Shown here: positions 50,601 to 57,462 of the stretch, in pieces | How positions within the stretch are numbered: position 1 is the stretch's first letter | How the letters are laid out: every line of letters begins with the position of its first letter | Origin: Echinometra lucunter | Taxonomy: Eukaryota; Echinodermata; Echinoidea; Camarodonta; Echinometridae | Assembly: GCA_029962745.1 (NCBI GenBank) | Contig: CM057151.1 | Location: 36,839,081 to 36,903,080 of the forward strand | Direction of reading: 5' to 3' | DNA length: 64,000 nt | The notes under the pieces: generated by a model | Seen by the model: the letters and a program-made list of their open reading frames with translations, nothing else | The model's database searches: none | What the model was told of the DNA's origin: nothing | Translations under genes and position numbers: made by a program

Positions 50601-51437
50601 CAACTTCAAACTCTGCTCGTGTATGCATATGGAAGGGACAATGATCTGATTAGATTTTGGGGTCTCAAGTTCAAAGGTCAAAGGTCATAGAGGTCATTAT
50701 GTACATAGAAACGGGTCGTTCTCGCAATAACTCAATAACCGTTTGATGGATCAACTTCAAACTTGGCTCATGTATGCATATGGGAGGGACAATGATCTGA
50801 TTAGATTTGGGGGTTTCAAGGTCAAAGGTCAAAGGTCATAGAGGTCATTTTGTACATAGAAATGGTTTGTTCTTGTGATAACTCAGTAACCATTTGACGG
50901 ATCAACTTCAATCTTGGCTCATGTATGCATATGGAAAAGGCAATGGTCTTATTAGATTTGGGGGTCACAAGGTCAGATGTCAAGGTCAAAGATGTCATTG
51001 TATGAATTAAAATAAATCAACATGAAGTGCCATATATTTCTGATCTGGTAATGGCGGAGGCATAAAGTTTGACCACGCGTTGTCGAGGATTCATCTAGTC
51101 TGAACTTGGAAATGTTATGATTACACCATTCAGTAATAATTCTCTTTCTTTCTCCCTTTCATTCTCTCTCTACCTGTCTCCCTGTGCAGGTCTTTGTGAG
51201 CAATATGAGGTTAAGGGATTCCCAACTTTCAATCTCTACAGCAATGGTGAGTTTGTAGAGAAGTACACAGGTGGACGAATGGCTGAAGACTTTGAAGCTT
51301 ACATGCAGTCGACGGAGCTAGCGGAAGACACATCGGGGGAAACACAACAAAAGACATCAGAAGAAACACCAAAACAGGATACTCCTACAGAAAAGGAAAA
51401 TTTAGCTACTCCAAAAGAGAAAAAAATTGAGCTATGA
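14960..51437 (+). CDS. PDIA5-like protein disulfide isomerase with five CGHC domains
   Basis: ER-lumen thiol oxidoreductase. Exons: 14960-15022, 16455-16581, 21027-21114, 26660-26725, 27241-27286, 28674-28766, 29507-29567, 30795-30862, 31968-32059, 39034-39102, 40016-40152, 40615-40682, 41010-41104, 41554-41619, 42296-42435, 43701-43771, 44173-44301, 46848-47040, 47470-47537, 47973-48054, 48484-48496, 49028-49096, 49826-50073, 51190-51437. They sum to 2400 nt (799 residues) with every phase agreeing. The signal peptide is MAKFLGKVSRGLTTCILVSV. An inactive thioredoxin-like domain (about 25-160) is followed by catalytic domains with CGHC at about 183, 305, 428, 559 and 683, each with a GFPT or GYPT cis-proline loop. 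PPPPPPEPAW-type linkers and the blocks LRTHNNVMVLYSK and [14 protein letters not shown] identify PDIA5. The C-terminus is KKIEL. Human PDIA5 has about 519 residues and three active domains, so this is an expanded form. A second copy of exons 4-9 (33128-38443) is treated as allelic and excluded. Confidence 0.88.
15478..15776. repeat. G/C-tract repeat fragment in PDIA5 intron 1
   Basis: Opens GGGAGGGGGGGGGGCACTCA and closes near GTCGAGTGCCCCCCCCC, so the edges are roughly inverted. The interior repeats phrases around AAGCCCGTTCC. No coding sense is visible. The rest of intron 1 (15023-16454) holds the SINE at 15950-16115 and AT-rich DNA. Confidence 0.45.
15950..16115 (-). mobile_element. tRNA-derived SINE
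   Basis: On the minus strand the 5' end is tRNA-like. Box A reads TGGCTCAGTGGA and box B GGTTCGAATCC. The ends GTGTTGTG and CGCGGCAC can pair over seven positions including wobbles. The anticodon-loop region reads CTTTGAA, as in tRNA-Gln(UUG), but the anticodon stem pairs poorly. The body follows with GACATGAATCTACATTTGCC and then AAGGTCGGTCCCAGAC. It is a retroposon, not a functional tRNA gene. Confidence 0.8.
16670..17540. repeat. Fragments of G-tract elements in PDIA5 intron 2
   Basis: Separate pieces occur at 16690-16720 (G-run), 16965-17150 (GCAGCGGTGGATTCAGG plus G-run) and 17331-17530 (CAGAGGCGTCGATCTTGGGG, poly-C, poly-G and an A/G-rich tail). They resemble truncated relatives of the CAGKGGCG elements of the intergenic region. 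No target duplications were identified. Confidence 0.4.
17770..18480. repeat. Diverged repeats carrying CTCGCTCGC words
   Basis: CTCGCTCG words occur at about 17786, 18208 and 18368. After the first and third comes a similar phrase with ATTTCGGGCAGCA / GTTTCGGGGGCAGCA and then GGCAGCGAGG. This suggests repeat units several hundred bases long and badly diverged. Similar CTCGCTTTGCTCGC words occur inside the hAT-type elements at 7998 and 11865. No gene is visible. Confidence 0.45.
18512..19020. mobile_element. Inverted pair of 175-bp arms
   Basis: The left arm 18512-18688 (TAGTTGTGACAAGAAGGAGG onwards) and the right arm 18846-19020 are near-perfect reverse complements around a 157-base AT-rich spacer. 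Each arm contains, in its own direction, CCCTGAGGAAGACCTGTCAC, then AGGGTCGAAAGCTCGG, then AATAAA. The CTGAGGA...GAAA order is typical of terminal sequences of Penelope-like retroelements. No reverse transcriptase is present here. Confidence 0.75.
19030..20313. other. PDIA5 intron 2, AT-rich stretch
   Basis: A poly-C run lies at 19130-19147, within a fragment that ends around GGTGGGTTCTG. After that I see poly-T tracts and AT-rich DNA, with no exon or recognisable element up to the foldback at 20314. Confidence 0.5.
20314..20892. mobile_element. Palindromic element, 'AAAGGAGAATG' family, copy 1
   Basis: Begins AAAGGAGAATGCAACCCAG and ends GTTTCATTCTCCTTT. Long arms of roughly 280 bases are inverted copies: AGTTGGCAACTTTGCCTGCA, GATGTCATCGTGGACAACTC and TGTACACAGAATTTCA reappear as complements in the right half. 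Copies 2 and 3 are at 23175-23770 and 60661-61247. No open frame of note. Confidence 0.8.
21115..23174. other. PDIA5 intron 3, first part
   Basis: AT-rich DNA with no exon-like segment that fits the protein or the splice phase. A (GA)n run lies at 22995-23015. Frames reported by six-frame reading here are short and have no recognisable motif. Confidence 0.5.
23175..23770. mobile_element. Palindromic element, 'AAAGGAGAATG' family, copy 2
   Basis: Begins AAAGGAGAATGCAACGCAG and ends GCATTCTCCTTT. TTAA overlaps both outer edges (TTTAAAGGAG and CTCCTTTAA), which is compatible with, but does not prove, a TTAA target. The arms match copy 1 closely. Confidence 0.8.
24820..26160. repeat. Purine-rich minisatellite with higher-order structure
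   Basis: A purine-only + strand built of units of about 70 bases around AGGAAAGAAGAGAAATAGG, AAGAGGGATAGGTAAGACGG and GTAGGAGGAGAGGAAAAGTG. A block containing GAAGTGAAATAGGGAAGAGG occurs at 25386 and again 418 bases later, followed by similar order, so about six basic units form a higher-order repeat. One interruption at 25050-25070 reads (AATCTG)n. It fills the end of PDIA5 intron 3. The long reverse-strand frame is only a consequence of purine bias. Confidence 0.85.
28064..28161. mobile_element. 98-bp hAT-type MITE, present in block A only
   Basis: Perfect 9-bp terminal inverted repeats TAGGGCTGT / ACAGCCCTA are flanked by the perfect 8-bp duplication TAGGTGGC (28056-28063 and 28162-28169). 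Block B has a single TAGGTGGC at the equivalent point, which is the empty site. The interior is rich in GTTCGG and can fold through CGGAAGT / ACTTCCG. It lies in the intron between PDIA5 exons 5 and 6. Confidence 0.92.
29010..29134. mobile_element. 125-bp foldback MITE (block A)
   Basis: The left half contains GGGCTGCATTTCTCGTAACC, GTCATAAGTCTAAGG and ATCCCATTGAAACG. The right half carries their complements, CGTTTCACTGGGAT, AGTTAGACTTATGGCGG and TTGAGAAATGGCCCCC. The same element is in block B at about 35390-35516, so the insertion predates the split of the two copies. Confidence 0.75.
29507..32059 (+). CDS. PDIA5 catalytic domain 1, exons 7-9 (first copy)
   Basis: Exons 29507-29567, 30795-30862 and 31968-32059 encode EFQKLLSKEKKPLLTMFYAP, then [14 protein letters not shown], then YNITGFPTILYFE. 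The intron between exons 7 and 8 splits the Trp codon just before CGHC (T/GG), a position reused in domains 2, 3 and 4. In human PDIA5 this first active domain has CSMC; here it is the canonical CGHC. Exon 9 ends in phase 2 and joins either to exon 10 (39034) or, if the assembly is taken literally, to the second exon 4 (33128). Confidence 0.87.
30910..31080 (-). mobile_element. Degenerate tRNA-SINE relative (block A)
   Basis: Shares GGGACTGACCTTTAACG and ATCTGAAAGACC with the SINE at 15950-16115. Its complement holds a box-B-like GGTTCAAGTC. The block B copy is at about 37295-37440. It is old and truncated. Confidence 0.5.
32169..32668. other. Assembly gap of exactly 500 Ns
   Basis: A round-number placeholder, so the true distance is unknown. 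The left flank stops 12 bases after TTATGGGC, about 40 bases before the place where block B shows a long (TTC)n run. The right flank starts at the place that in block A directly follows the purine minisatellite. Confidence 0.98.
32671..38552 (+). repeat. Block B of the duplicated segment (second copy of PDIA5 exons 4-9)
   Basis: Contains exons 33128-33193, 33715-33760, 35060-35152, 35897-35957, 37178-37245 and 38352-38443, all with intact splice sites and the same lengths as in block A (426 nt in total). Against block A I find three coding differences (AGC/AGT, TAT/TAC, GGA/GGG), all silent in the native frame. The block begins and ends in phase 2, so it could be spliced in frame and add 142 residues, but the junction would cut two folds. 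Most likely the other allele of block A. Confidence 0.88.
38589..38800. repeat. (TTC)n microsatellite
   Basis: About 210 bases of TTC with few interruptions, just after the end of the duplicated block. It explains why the other contig ended here. Long Ser- or Leu-rich frames over it are meaningless. Confidence 0.95.
39034..41619 (+). CDS. PDIA5 exons 10-14: end of domain 1, catalytic domain 2
   Basis: Exon 10 (39034-39102) finishes domain 1 (KGKRKFDYGGERTKQG). Exons 40016-40152, 40615-40682, 41010-41104 and 41554-41619 encode a linker (DPQPPKEPEKEPEWSDEE) and domain 2: [53 protein letters not shown] and IKGFPTVKYF. The phases run 2, 1, 0, 2, 2. This four-exon module is the ground plan from which the other domains seem to be copied. 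A GAT-rich stretch (40166-40490) lies in the intron after the Trp-splitting donor. Confidence 0.88.
39107..39412. repeat. Three tandem units of about 102 bases after PDIA5 exon 10
   Basis: Units start with TTTTGAATGCCTTGGCACAA-like sequence at about 39108, 39211 and 39312, and each ends with TAGAAAATGGATNC and a CACTG. The first unit begins a few bases after the splice donor at 39103. No protein function is implied. Confidence 0.75.
39660..39833. repeat. Tandem duplication of about 88 bases
   Basis: CAAAAGACTGTCGAAAATAG through AACGAGTGAAAGAATTTCT occurs twice in direct succession with few differences. It lies in the intron between PDIA5 exons 10 and 11. Confidence 0.8.
40166..40490. repeat. 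GAT/GGT-rich imperfect repeat
   Basis: Imperfect runs of GATGATGAT, GGTGGT and GATAGTGATGAC fill the intron between PDIA5 exons 11 and 12. Asp-rich or His-rich frames over it are low-complexity artefacts. Confidence 0.85.
42296..44301 (+). CDS. PDIA5 exons 15-17: catalytic domain 3
   Basis: Exons 42296-42435, 43701-43771 and 44173-44301. The linker is DPQEPPPPPPPEPAWSD. The domain reads [51 protein letters not shown] and YDVTGYPTIKYF. The Trp-splitting intron is kept, but the intron after the YF motif is absent, so the last part is one 129-nt exon ending in phase 0. The block [14 protein letters not shown] also occurs in the third active domain of human PDIA5, whose CPHC is here CGHC. Confidence 0.87.
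42886..43024. mobile_element. 139-bp foldback MITE
   Basis: The left arm GGGGAGCGTTTCATGAAGAG through CAGTGATTTTCACTGACA pairs with the right arm ending AAACTCTTCATGAAATGCTC plus CCC. The arms are about 45 bases and nearly perfect. The interior contains TCTGATTGGCTGAGAGC. It lies in the intron between PDIA5 exons 15 and 16. Confidence 0.8.
43146..43345. mobile_element. Possible 3' tail of a non-LTR element
   Basis: A (TAGA)n run leads into ATTTATTCATC and then a stretch ending AGCAGAGCTTGTAAGG, CGTAAGGTCCCCTC. The shape (microsatellite at one edge, TTTATT-rich start) is that of a LINE or SINE end read on the minus strand. No reverse transcriptase frame is present. The identification is tentative. 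Confidence 0.35.
44302..46847. other. PDIA5 intron 17
   Basis: AT-rich, with a CTTT-rich pyrimidine tract at 45945-46015. The last part ends TTGGTCAAATAAATAATAAT plus further AAT units 11 bases before the acceptor. Such an ending is typical of inserted non-LTR elements, so the right half of this intron may be retroelement-derived. No coding frame supports this. Confidence 0.4.
46848..49096 (+). CDS. PDIA5 exons 18-22: catalytic domain 4 with a 13-nt microexon
   Basis: Exons 46848-47040, 47470-47537, 47973-48054, 48484-48496 and 49028-49096. The linker is QPPPPPAEDFWAEL. The domain reads [63 protein letters not shown] and GARTTEALVEFIK. An extra phase-1 intron splits the Leu codon after GFPT, leaving a 13-nt exon that encodes only the end of that Leu, then KYF and the start of Lys. 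The exon is bounded by CAG and GTAAGT and is required to restore the family motif. Confidence 0.86.
48484..48496 (+). CDS. 13-nt microexon of PDIA5
   Basis: TTAAATATTTTAA sits between CAG and GTAAGT. Phase-1 entry (C from the previous exon) and phase-2 exit give L-K-Y-F-K, which is exactly the segment following GFPT in the other domains. Without it the neighbouring exons (phase 1 out, phase 2 in) do not join. Confidence 0.85.
48622..48805. mobile_element. 184-bp MITE in PDIA5 intron 21
   Basis: The left end CTTATCATAAGTCTGAGCCC continuing ATTG pairs with the right end CCAATGGGTGCGACTTTTGA continuing TAAG. The interior is clearly more GC-rich than the intron around it. No target duplication was established. 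Confidence 0.65.
49826..51437 (+). CDS. PDIA5 exons 23-24: catalytic domain 5, acidic/Thr-rich tail, KIEL
   Basis: Exon 49826-50073 encodes the linker PASVPPPPPPEPAWSD and domain 5 through [17 protein letters not shown] and RKLAAVDCTVEK. Both the Trp-splitting intron and the next one are missing, so the active site lies inside one 248-nt exon, unlike domains 1-4. Exon 51190-51437 adds EQYEVKGFPTFNLYSNGEF, YTGGRMAEDFEAYM and a tail of about 45 residues rich in Glu, Thr, Lys and Gln, ending KKIEL and TGA. KIEL is a variant of KDEL; human PDIA5 ends KEEL. In human PDIA5 the last active domain is CPHC. Confidence 0.88.
50488..51065. mobile_element. Inverted-end element with three 151-bp subrepeats
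   Basis: The left edge TTATGCCTCTGCCCACCG is mirrored by the right edge ATGGCGGAGGCATAA. Inside, a unit of about 151 bases containing GATAACTNANNAACCRTTTG, TGTATGCATATGG and CAAGGTCAAAGGTCA occurs three times (starts near 50571, 50722 and 50873). It lies in the last PDIA5 intron, 50074-51189. Confidence 0.8.
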
Positions 51438-51690
51438 TGGCATTTTAGTAGAGATTCAGTATAGTAGACTAATTCACAAATGTTTCAAATTTTAATGTTT
51501 CCCCAAGGGGAATGTGACATAGATTGAGCTGTTGCATCCATGTGTTCAGAAGAAGTTTGTTATCCTAACAGCAAAAGGAACGTGACATAGATATAATTTA
51601 TGTTGCCTTGTTAGGCAGTTTTACAGATTATCACTAGTAACTATTTCTGTGAAATTAAGGAATAAATTTGAATACATTTTTGAGTTTGTC
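51438..51690 (+). terminator. PDIA5 proximal 3' UTR and polyadenylation signal
   Basis: AATAAA occurs at 51661-51666, 224 bases after the stop, followed by a T-rich stretch (TTTTTGAGTTTGTC). This is the first good signal. Longer 3' ends further downstream cannot be excluded, since several other AATAAA words follow. Confidence 0.55.
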
Positions 51691-51699
51691 TTTTATCGA

Positions 51700-53390
51700 T
51701 CAAATATGAAAGGCATTTAGTTGTATTAGGGAGTTTAGAGGGGTAGTATGCTCTGACCTATCAAAAATGCCTGTATCACAACCCTAAGTTTGAAGCTCCT
51801 TGTTGATGTTGTAATGTCTTTTTGTAATTCACACAAGCTTTTTTTTTTTTATTTATGTACATGTACAGTTTATACCCAAAGTTATATCATAGAAATGTCT
51901 TTTTATGCATAGTGCATTAAGGGACACCAGTCTTTTCTCATACATTTACTCATGCTGTAGATGGTTGAATTGCCTGTTTCTCTTTAAAAAACTGGAAATT
52001 TACAAATGGGGATTTTTACTTCCATCAGAGGGATGGATAGGTCTTCTCCCTGATCTCTGCACAGAATAATAGATTTCCAGTAACACTGCCATTCTCAGGT
52101 CCTTGTATAGTTGATGATGCGTAAATTGATGCATGAAATTGACATCTAACATAACCTCACTACCAGAATTTTGCCAAAACACAAGGAAAATATAGTATCA
52201 TTATCGGGGATTGTTCTTGATTTTATTGGTAGTTAGATTTGAAGTCCATTAAATGAGGATTAATTTTGCTTTTTTCGCAGTGAAATAATTACTAGTACGT
52301 GTGCATAAAGCTGAAGTTTGTAACAGTTATAGAGAGAAAAACCAGAACAGTTTCATGTGTAGTAGTTGTGTTTTCTATCTTTGCATCTTTGTATTTTATT
52401 GTAAAATTCTTCCATTTTTGGAGTTTTTAAGATTTTGCTTCATATCTAATTTATTTTCTAACTTGGCTTCTGCTGTTATTTCCCATAGTGCAACGCAAAA
52501 CTTGCAAGTTGATGTCTTAAGGTGGAGGGTATAATTGATTTTGTTTCCCCAGTATAAGGTACAAATATTCTACAGAGGAGAAAGATATGTGAACAACAAA
52601 AAGTACACGAAATCAACCAAAGGCATTTTCAATACATTCTTGGTTAACCTTTTGAAATGTGTGTGAACATAATGAAACGTGAAATGCAAATAACCGCATA
52701 CCTTGGACTTGCCCGAATACAAACATATTCATGGGGAATATATGGTACTGAAGTTGATTTCATGAAAGTGCTTACAACCAGACAAATGAAAGAAAGAGGA
52801 AGAAAATCTCTGCTGTCTCCATAGGAAATCCAGTGATGGGGGGAAATAGTAATTATTACATGTGAAATGCTTAGAAGGAAATGTATTAGGTTAAAGAAAT
52901 TAAAAAGTTGATTTATGATCTCTTAGAGGAAAGATTCTTCAGTTCCATTGTGTGGGCAGATTGTTTAGCATGTTGAAGAAGTGGCTGAATACAGTCAACT
53001 CTGCCTAAGTCGAATTTCTTGGGACTGAAGAAAATGCTTCGACTTAGAGAAAATTTGGCTTATGAGGGGTCAAAAACAATAGAAAATAAAGGAATGGGAC
53101 CAAGTACAGACCTTCCACTTAGGCGATTATACGACTTATGCGACTTCGACTTATGCGACTTCGACTTATGCAGAGTTGACTGTACTTGTTCTATACATCA
53201 AGCAGTCAGTTTTATCTGTCCCTTCTTGATCATGTTTGGGGTGACCAAACATATGCTATGGAGATAATTGCTGGGGGCTTTATTTCATCAAAGAGACATG
53301 GTTAGGATCAGGGTCGCAATAGGTTTTAGCTTTGGGTTAGGGTTCGGTATAATTGTGTATGGTCTAAGGTTACAGTTCAGAGGCCAGAAA
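51700..53390. other. Downstream of PDIA5, no gene seen
   Basis: AT-rich, apparently low in repeats. Around 53010-53180 short phrases with CGACTTATGCGACTT are repeated. I find no frame with a protein signature and no spliced pattern. It may include an extended 3' UTR. Confidence 0.45.
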
Positions 53391-53399
53391 GTGCATCCT

Positions 53400-53725
53400 A
53401 CAATGAATAATAATAATAATAATAAATAATAATAATAATGTGTTACATTTATATAGTGCATTGTGTGAATACTTTAGTGCGCTTTAAAGTGCGACTGTTA
53501 ACCCTAACCCTAACCCTAACCCTAACCCTGACCACTGGATTTCTAGCATGCACTCAAATGTGCACCATCTCCACTCCTTAGGGAGCATTCCTACCATTTT
53601 CCACCATTCACACGAGTACATGAAGGGCAGTGGCAAAGGCAGTCACATTGGCTTTTGGCAATCCTCACAGGTATCCATTTGCTCCTTGGTGGAAAGTGGC
53701 AAATTGTAGATTCATACATGTATCT
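53400..53725. mobile_element. SINE-like repeat, family X, copy 2, with (AAT)n and (CCCTAA)n
   Basis: Starts with AATAATAAT units (53405-53440) and TTACATTTATATAGTGCATT. Then (CCCTAA)n lies at 53498-53528. The block CTCCACTCCTTAGGGAGCAT and the stretch GTGGCAAATTGTAGATTC follow; these are the complement of the blocks in the copy at 6560-6770. Confidence 0.55.
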
Positions 53726-54356
53726 TGCCAAACGACATTACTACCATGGGAGGGGGTAGGGAGGTGGATGCAAGACTGTGGCCTGTGTTACCTTTCTCCC
53801 CCTGCTTTTCTCAAACAGACCCCAAAAGTAATAATAAGAAATTGATAGAATGGAATCATGAATGAATATATAAATTTATTAGGAATACATTACATGGAAG
53901 GCATTGAAGGATGTGGCTTATCATTTCATGTTGCAGGCAAAAATGTGTTTCTGCCTTGCAAAATTTTACTTTACCACTGTCTAATGTAAGCTAGCCTTCT
54001 AGTTCAACAAGTATTCTGGTAGACAAAATCAGGTGAACAGTTTCTAGTGCAGATGCGCAGATTCTTCCAGATTGATTATTAAGTAGAGTTTCTATGTGAA
54101 ATATAAATCAAATTTACAATTATCATTGAGATAACTGATCAGTATTCATAGCATTTTATGTGTTTTATTTTCTTGGAAAATAGGTGAACTTGTGAGAGAA
54201 TTGGAAACATTTGGGACTACAACAATTATAGGTTTAGATCATACTTGTTTTTTTAACTCTTTAAAACATTTAACAACCTTTTATACTGTCTTTCATTTAT
54301 TTGTGGCACATTTACGCAAATGACAATTTATCATGCAAGAGATTTTGAGGGTCTGT

Positions 54357-54588
54357 TGCAACAAAGGGCTATCTGCATTTTTGGCAATTTTGATAAATCT
54401 TGAAATAAAGATTTGTTGCACTGTCACAGTGCAGTTTAAAGCAGATAGCCATATCTATTTTGGGTGATACCCAGCTGTAGCAAAGTTTGTTGTAGAAACC
54501 ATTGTTACCTAGCGGTTCCTGGTATCTACTGATCATTTTAATTTCGAAATCTCATTCAAATAAAAAATGCAGATAGCCCTTTGTTGCA
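54357..54588. mobile_element. 232-bp inverted-repeat MITE
   Basis: TGCAACAAAGGGCTATCTGC followed by ATTTTT at the left is mirrored by AAAAAATGCAGATAGCCCTT followed by TGTTGCA at the right. The interior holds GCACTGTCACAGTGC, a smaller palindrome. No target duplication was determined. Confidence 0.75.
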
Positions 54589-54599
54589 CTAAACCCCTT

Positions 54600-57250
54600 G
54601 ATTTGTTGTTACACATCTTTAAAGTGAATTCAAATGAATTGCCTTCCAAAGACAATTTTGAGTGATTTAGTTGTTAAAGAAAGTAAGCTTAATATGTTGA
54701 AGTTTTTCTTTTTTTTTTCTTTTTCATTTTAGTTTTTGGCAAACAAAATTTTAGTATATACTAGTATGCTATACAGAGGACATGTATGTAAATGATAGAT
54801 AAATCTGTCTTCCATATTTCAATTACTGTGTTAGTTGTCACTGTATTTATAGAAATGGAAAGTTTATATATGTAGATTTCTCTTCTTACCATATGAAAAG
54901 AGGTTGTTAATCCTATGAGGTGTTTTTCTGTATGATAATACTCTTCATGTGTCTTCATTTTGTCTTTGTAAAGTTCTCAAGGTCAACAATAATTGTCCCA
55001 TATTAATGCATATAAATATAATTTAAGGAAGGCAGAAATTTCTCTAAGTGGAGATTACTGTGTACTGCCATATGCATGTTAAAATTGCACAAAGTAAACA
55101 AGGTTATGCTGTTTTATATCAAGTGAAGATTAGATAGAGTTGGAATTGCTCCCGCTCAAAACTGGTTTGAAATTGATGTCAGTTTGTGAACACGATGCTG
55201 TTTTTAGCTGGAAATTATCACTTGATATACTTCTTGTCCATTTGTGATAGAGTAAACTGTTTATGAAAAGTCATAGTGCCAGACTCTAAACTTTGTTCTG
55301 GCTAGACTGGGAAAAGTCTTTCTGAAATGCAGTGCTTGGATAGGACTTAAAGCTTATGTACAGTTTTGGTAGCAAGAAGGAAATAGGCATGAAAGGGATT
55401 AAATTAGTCTCACAGTGTTCAGGTTGCAGGAAAAAGAGACATGTGCGAGGTCATGTGATATTCCGTTCATGATTTCAGATGAATTTTTATGTAAATATGT
55501 GAAATGAACATGATGGTATGACTACACTCAGCCCTACCCTTGGACCCTCTGCAAACCAACCGCTCCCCACTTACAATGCTTTGTTACACTTTGTCACATA
55601 AACAGAACTCTCATTGGTCTTACACGTGTGCAGGCACTGTGAGACTGAGATCAAAACATATTTCACCTTTCATTTGTTTAATATTGAGATTGATGAGGGA
55701 AATACTTGACAGCATCTTAGTTTTGCTTGCTGCTGGCCAGCTAAAAGAAAAGAAATCTGATGAATAGTTTTTGAGGGCCTACCACAACTGTACATAACCT
55801 TCAAGTCTTATACAGATGCCATGATAAAATGCGTTTAAAAAATGCAATTGTTGGGTTTTTTTCACAAGTGATGCTACAAATGTGCTATACCCATAGTCAC
55901 CTGCAGATACGGTACAGAAATAAGAAAGGCAGTATTCTTTTTGTAAACAAAAAGAATAAATAAAACCCTGCATTTTGTCTTAAAATGGTTTGTTGCTGCA
56001 CATGTGCACAAACCTGTACACAGAGTGAATATGTACATGTACATGTTTTGATATCCAAGGATTATGATTATGATTACGGTTCAGGGAATTTTCAGTCAGT
56101 CCCCTTTCTACTTTTGTAATAATTTGACGATTTTTAGATATTTATACATCCAGTGTCCACTGTCTTCCTAATCAAAGATATAGTAATATCACTTATTGTA
56201 TCTGTTTCAACCAAAGTGAAATGTTTCTTATGCATTGAAACCATCATGTATTAGTATAATTTGTTTGTGAGGATTTTACCTACATCGAGCTGGCATCTTA
56301 GGTTAGGTTTCCTTTGTCTTTGTCTTTGTCTTTTGGGATATAACATTTTCACTTCAAATGTGCGTCGTTTGAGTGATTATACAGATGAAATTATGCCGAA
56401 TCAATCTTGTACTTAATTTTTATCATTTTGAAAAATATCCTTGGTTACCGGAATGTCACTCAATCAAATTCATCACTGTGAATGACAATGTAAGTTTCTT
56501 CAGAAGAATGCTGCTTCAACTAGTACTTTCTGTGTGCATTTCAAGAATTAAAAAAAAAAAGAGAAAATGATTGATAATTTTCATCAGTTCAGTCAATAGA
56601 CTTATCCACCTACATGTACTATCAAGGGCATGTTTTGAGTACCCTCACTCGAGTATTACTGTACATGACCTAGGGCTTTAATGTTCTGTGTATGATTACT
56701 ACCCAACATTCCTACACCACTTCATTGTGAATAATGAAATTTATGAGTTTTTAAAATTTTGTTTTTGTTTTACTTTTTAATCCTTGAGCAATACTCTAGG
56801 GCCCTTCAACCAATACAGAATGGTCCCATGTCACAAGTTACTATGTTAGGGCCATGTCCGTGTTTTGTTTTTTGGTTTTTTTTTTGCCTGGTGTTTTTTA
56901 GACATACCCATCTCCCTAGGGGGTAATATCCATGTTATACACTTGTGTATGAATATCACACTATTATCAGAGCAAACCTGAAGCCCATCACACACCCTAC
57001 AACCTTGTACATAATTCTGTACAACTGAATTTGAAAGATAATGCACTGGGGTCAGATTTTTTGCATTCATGCCTGTTTGAGATTGGTCCAGAGTGATGTC
57101 TTGAATATTGTTGAAAATAATATTGTAGAAACTTTGACTTATTGAAAACTTTCCCTTAACTGCAAATCACGTGACTCCACACCGGTTACGATGCCAGCTC
57201 ATATACATTATCTCCAAATGGAGGACTGCCTACTCAAACGGTGACACAGC
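54600..57250. other. Intergenic, nothing recognised
   Basis: AT-rich DNA with poly-T tracts and no frame longer than about 75 codons. No RNA gene, splice pattern or known repeat recognised by eye. Confidence 0.45.
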
Positions 57251-57256
57251 ATCCCG

Positions 57257-57462
57257 CACAACGTTTGCTCCTGCGACAGTTGCTCCTGTCTTAATTCTCT
57301 GAAGGACATAGGGTTATGGTTGGGGTTGTGATAGGGATTTAGTTCAGAATAATGTGAGGATAAATAAGGATTAAGGTTAGTGTTAGGTTTGGGGTTGGGT
57401 TTTATGTTTGGCTTGACACTTTTTCCATGGAGCAATTGTCGCCGGAGCAAATGTCATGGAAC
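57257..57462. mobile_element. 'TTTGCTCC(G)GCGACA' element, copy 1
   Basis: The left end ACGTTTGCTCCTGCGACAGT and the right end (complement of GACATTTGCTCCGGCGACAA) are inverted. The interior has GGTTAGTGTTAGG and GGGTT words, telomere-like in composition. The same element lies in the other orientation at 61275-61480. Confidence 0.7.

Noticed and set aside
53498..53528. Telomere or chromosome-fusion scar from (CCCTAA)n
   Set aside because: Only about five units, embedded in a SINE-like repeat next to (AAT)n. Related CCTAAC words occur inside other dispersed elements here.
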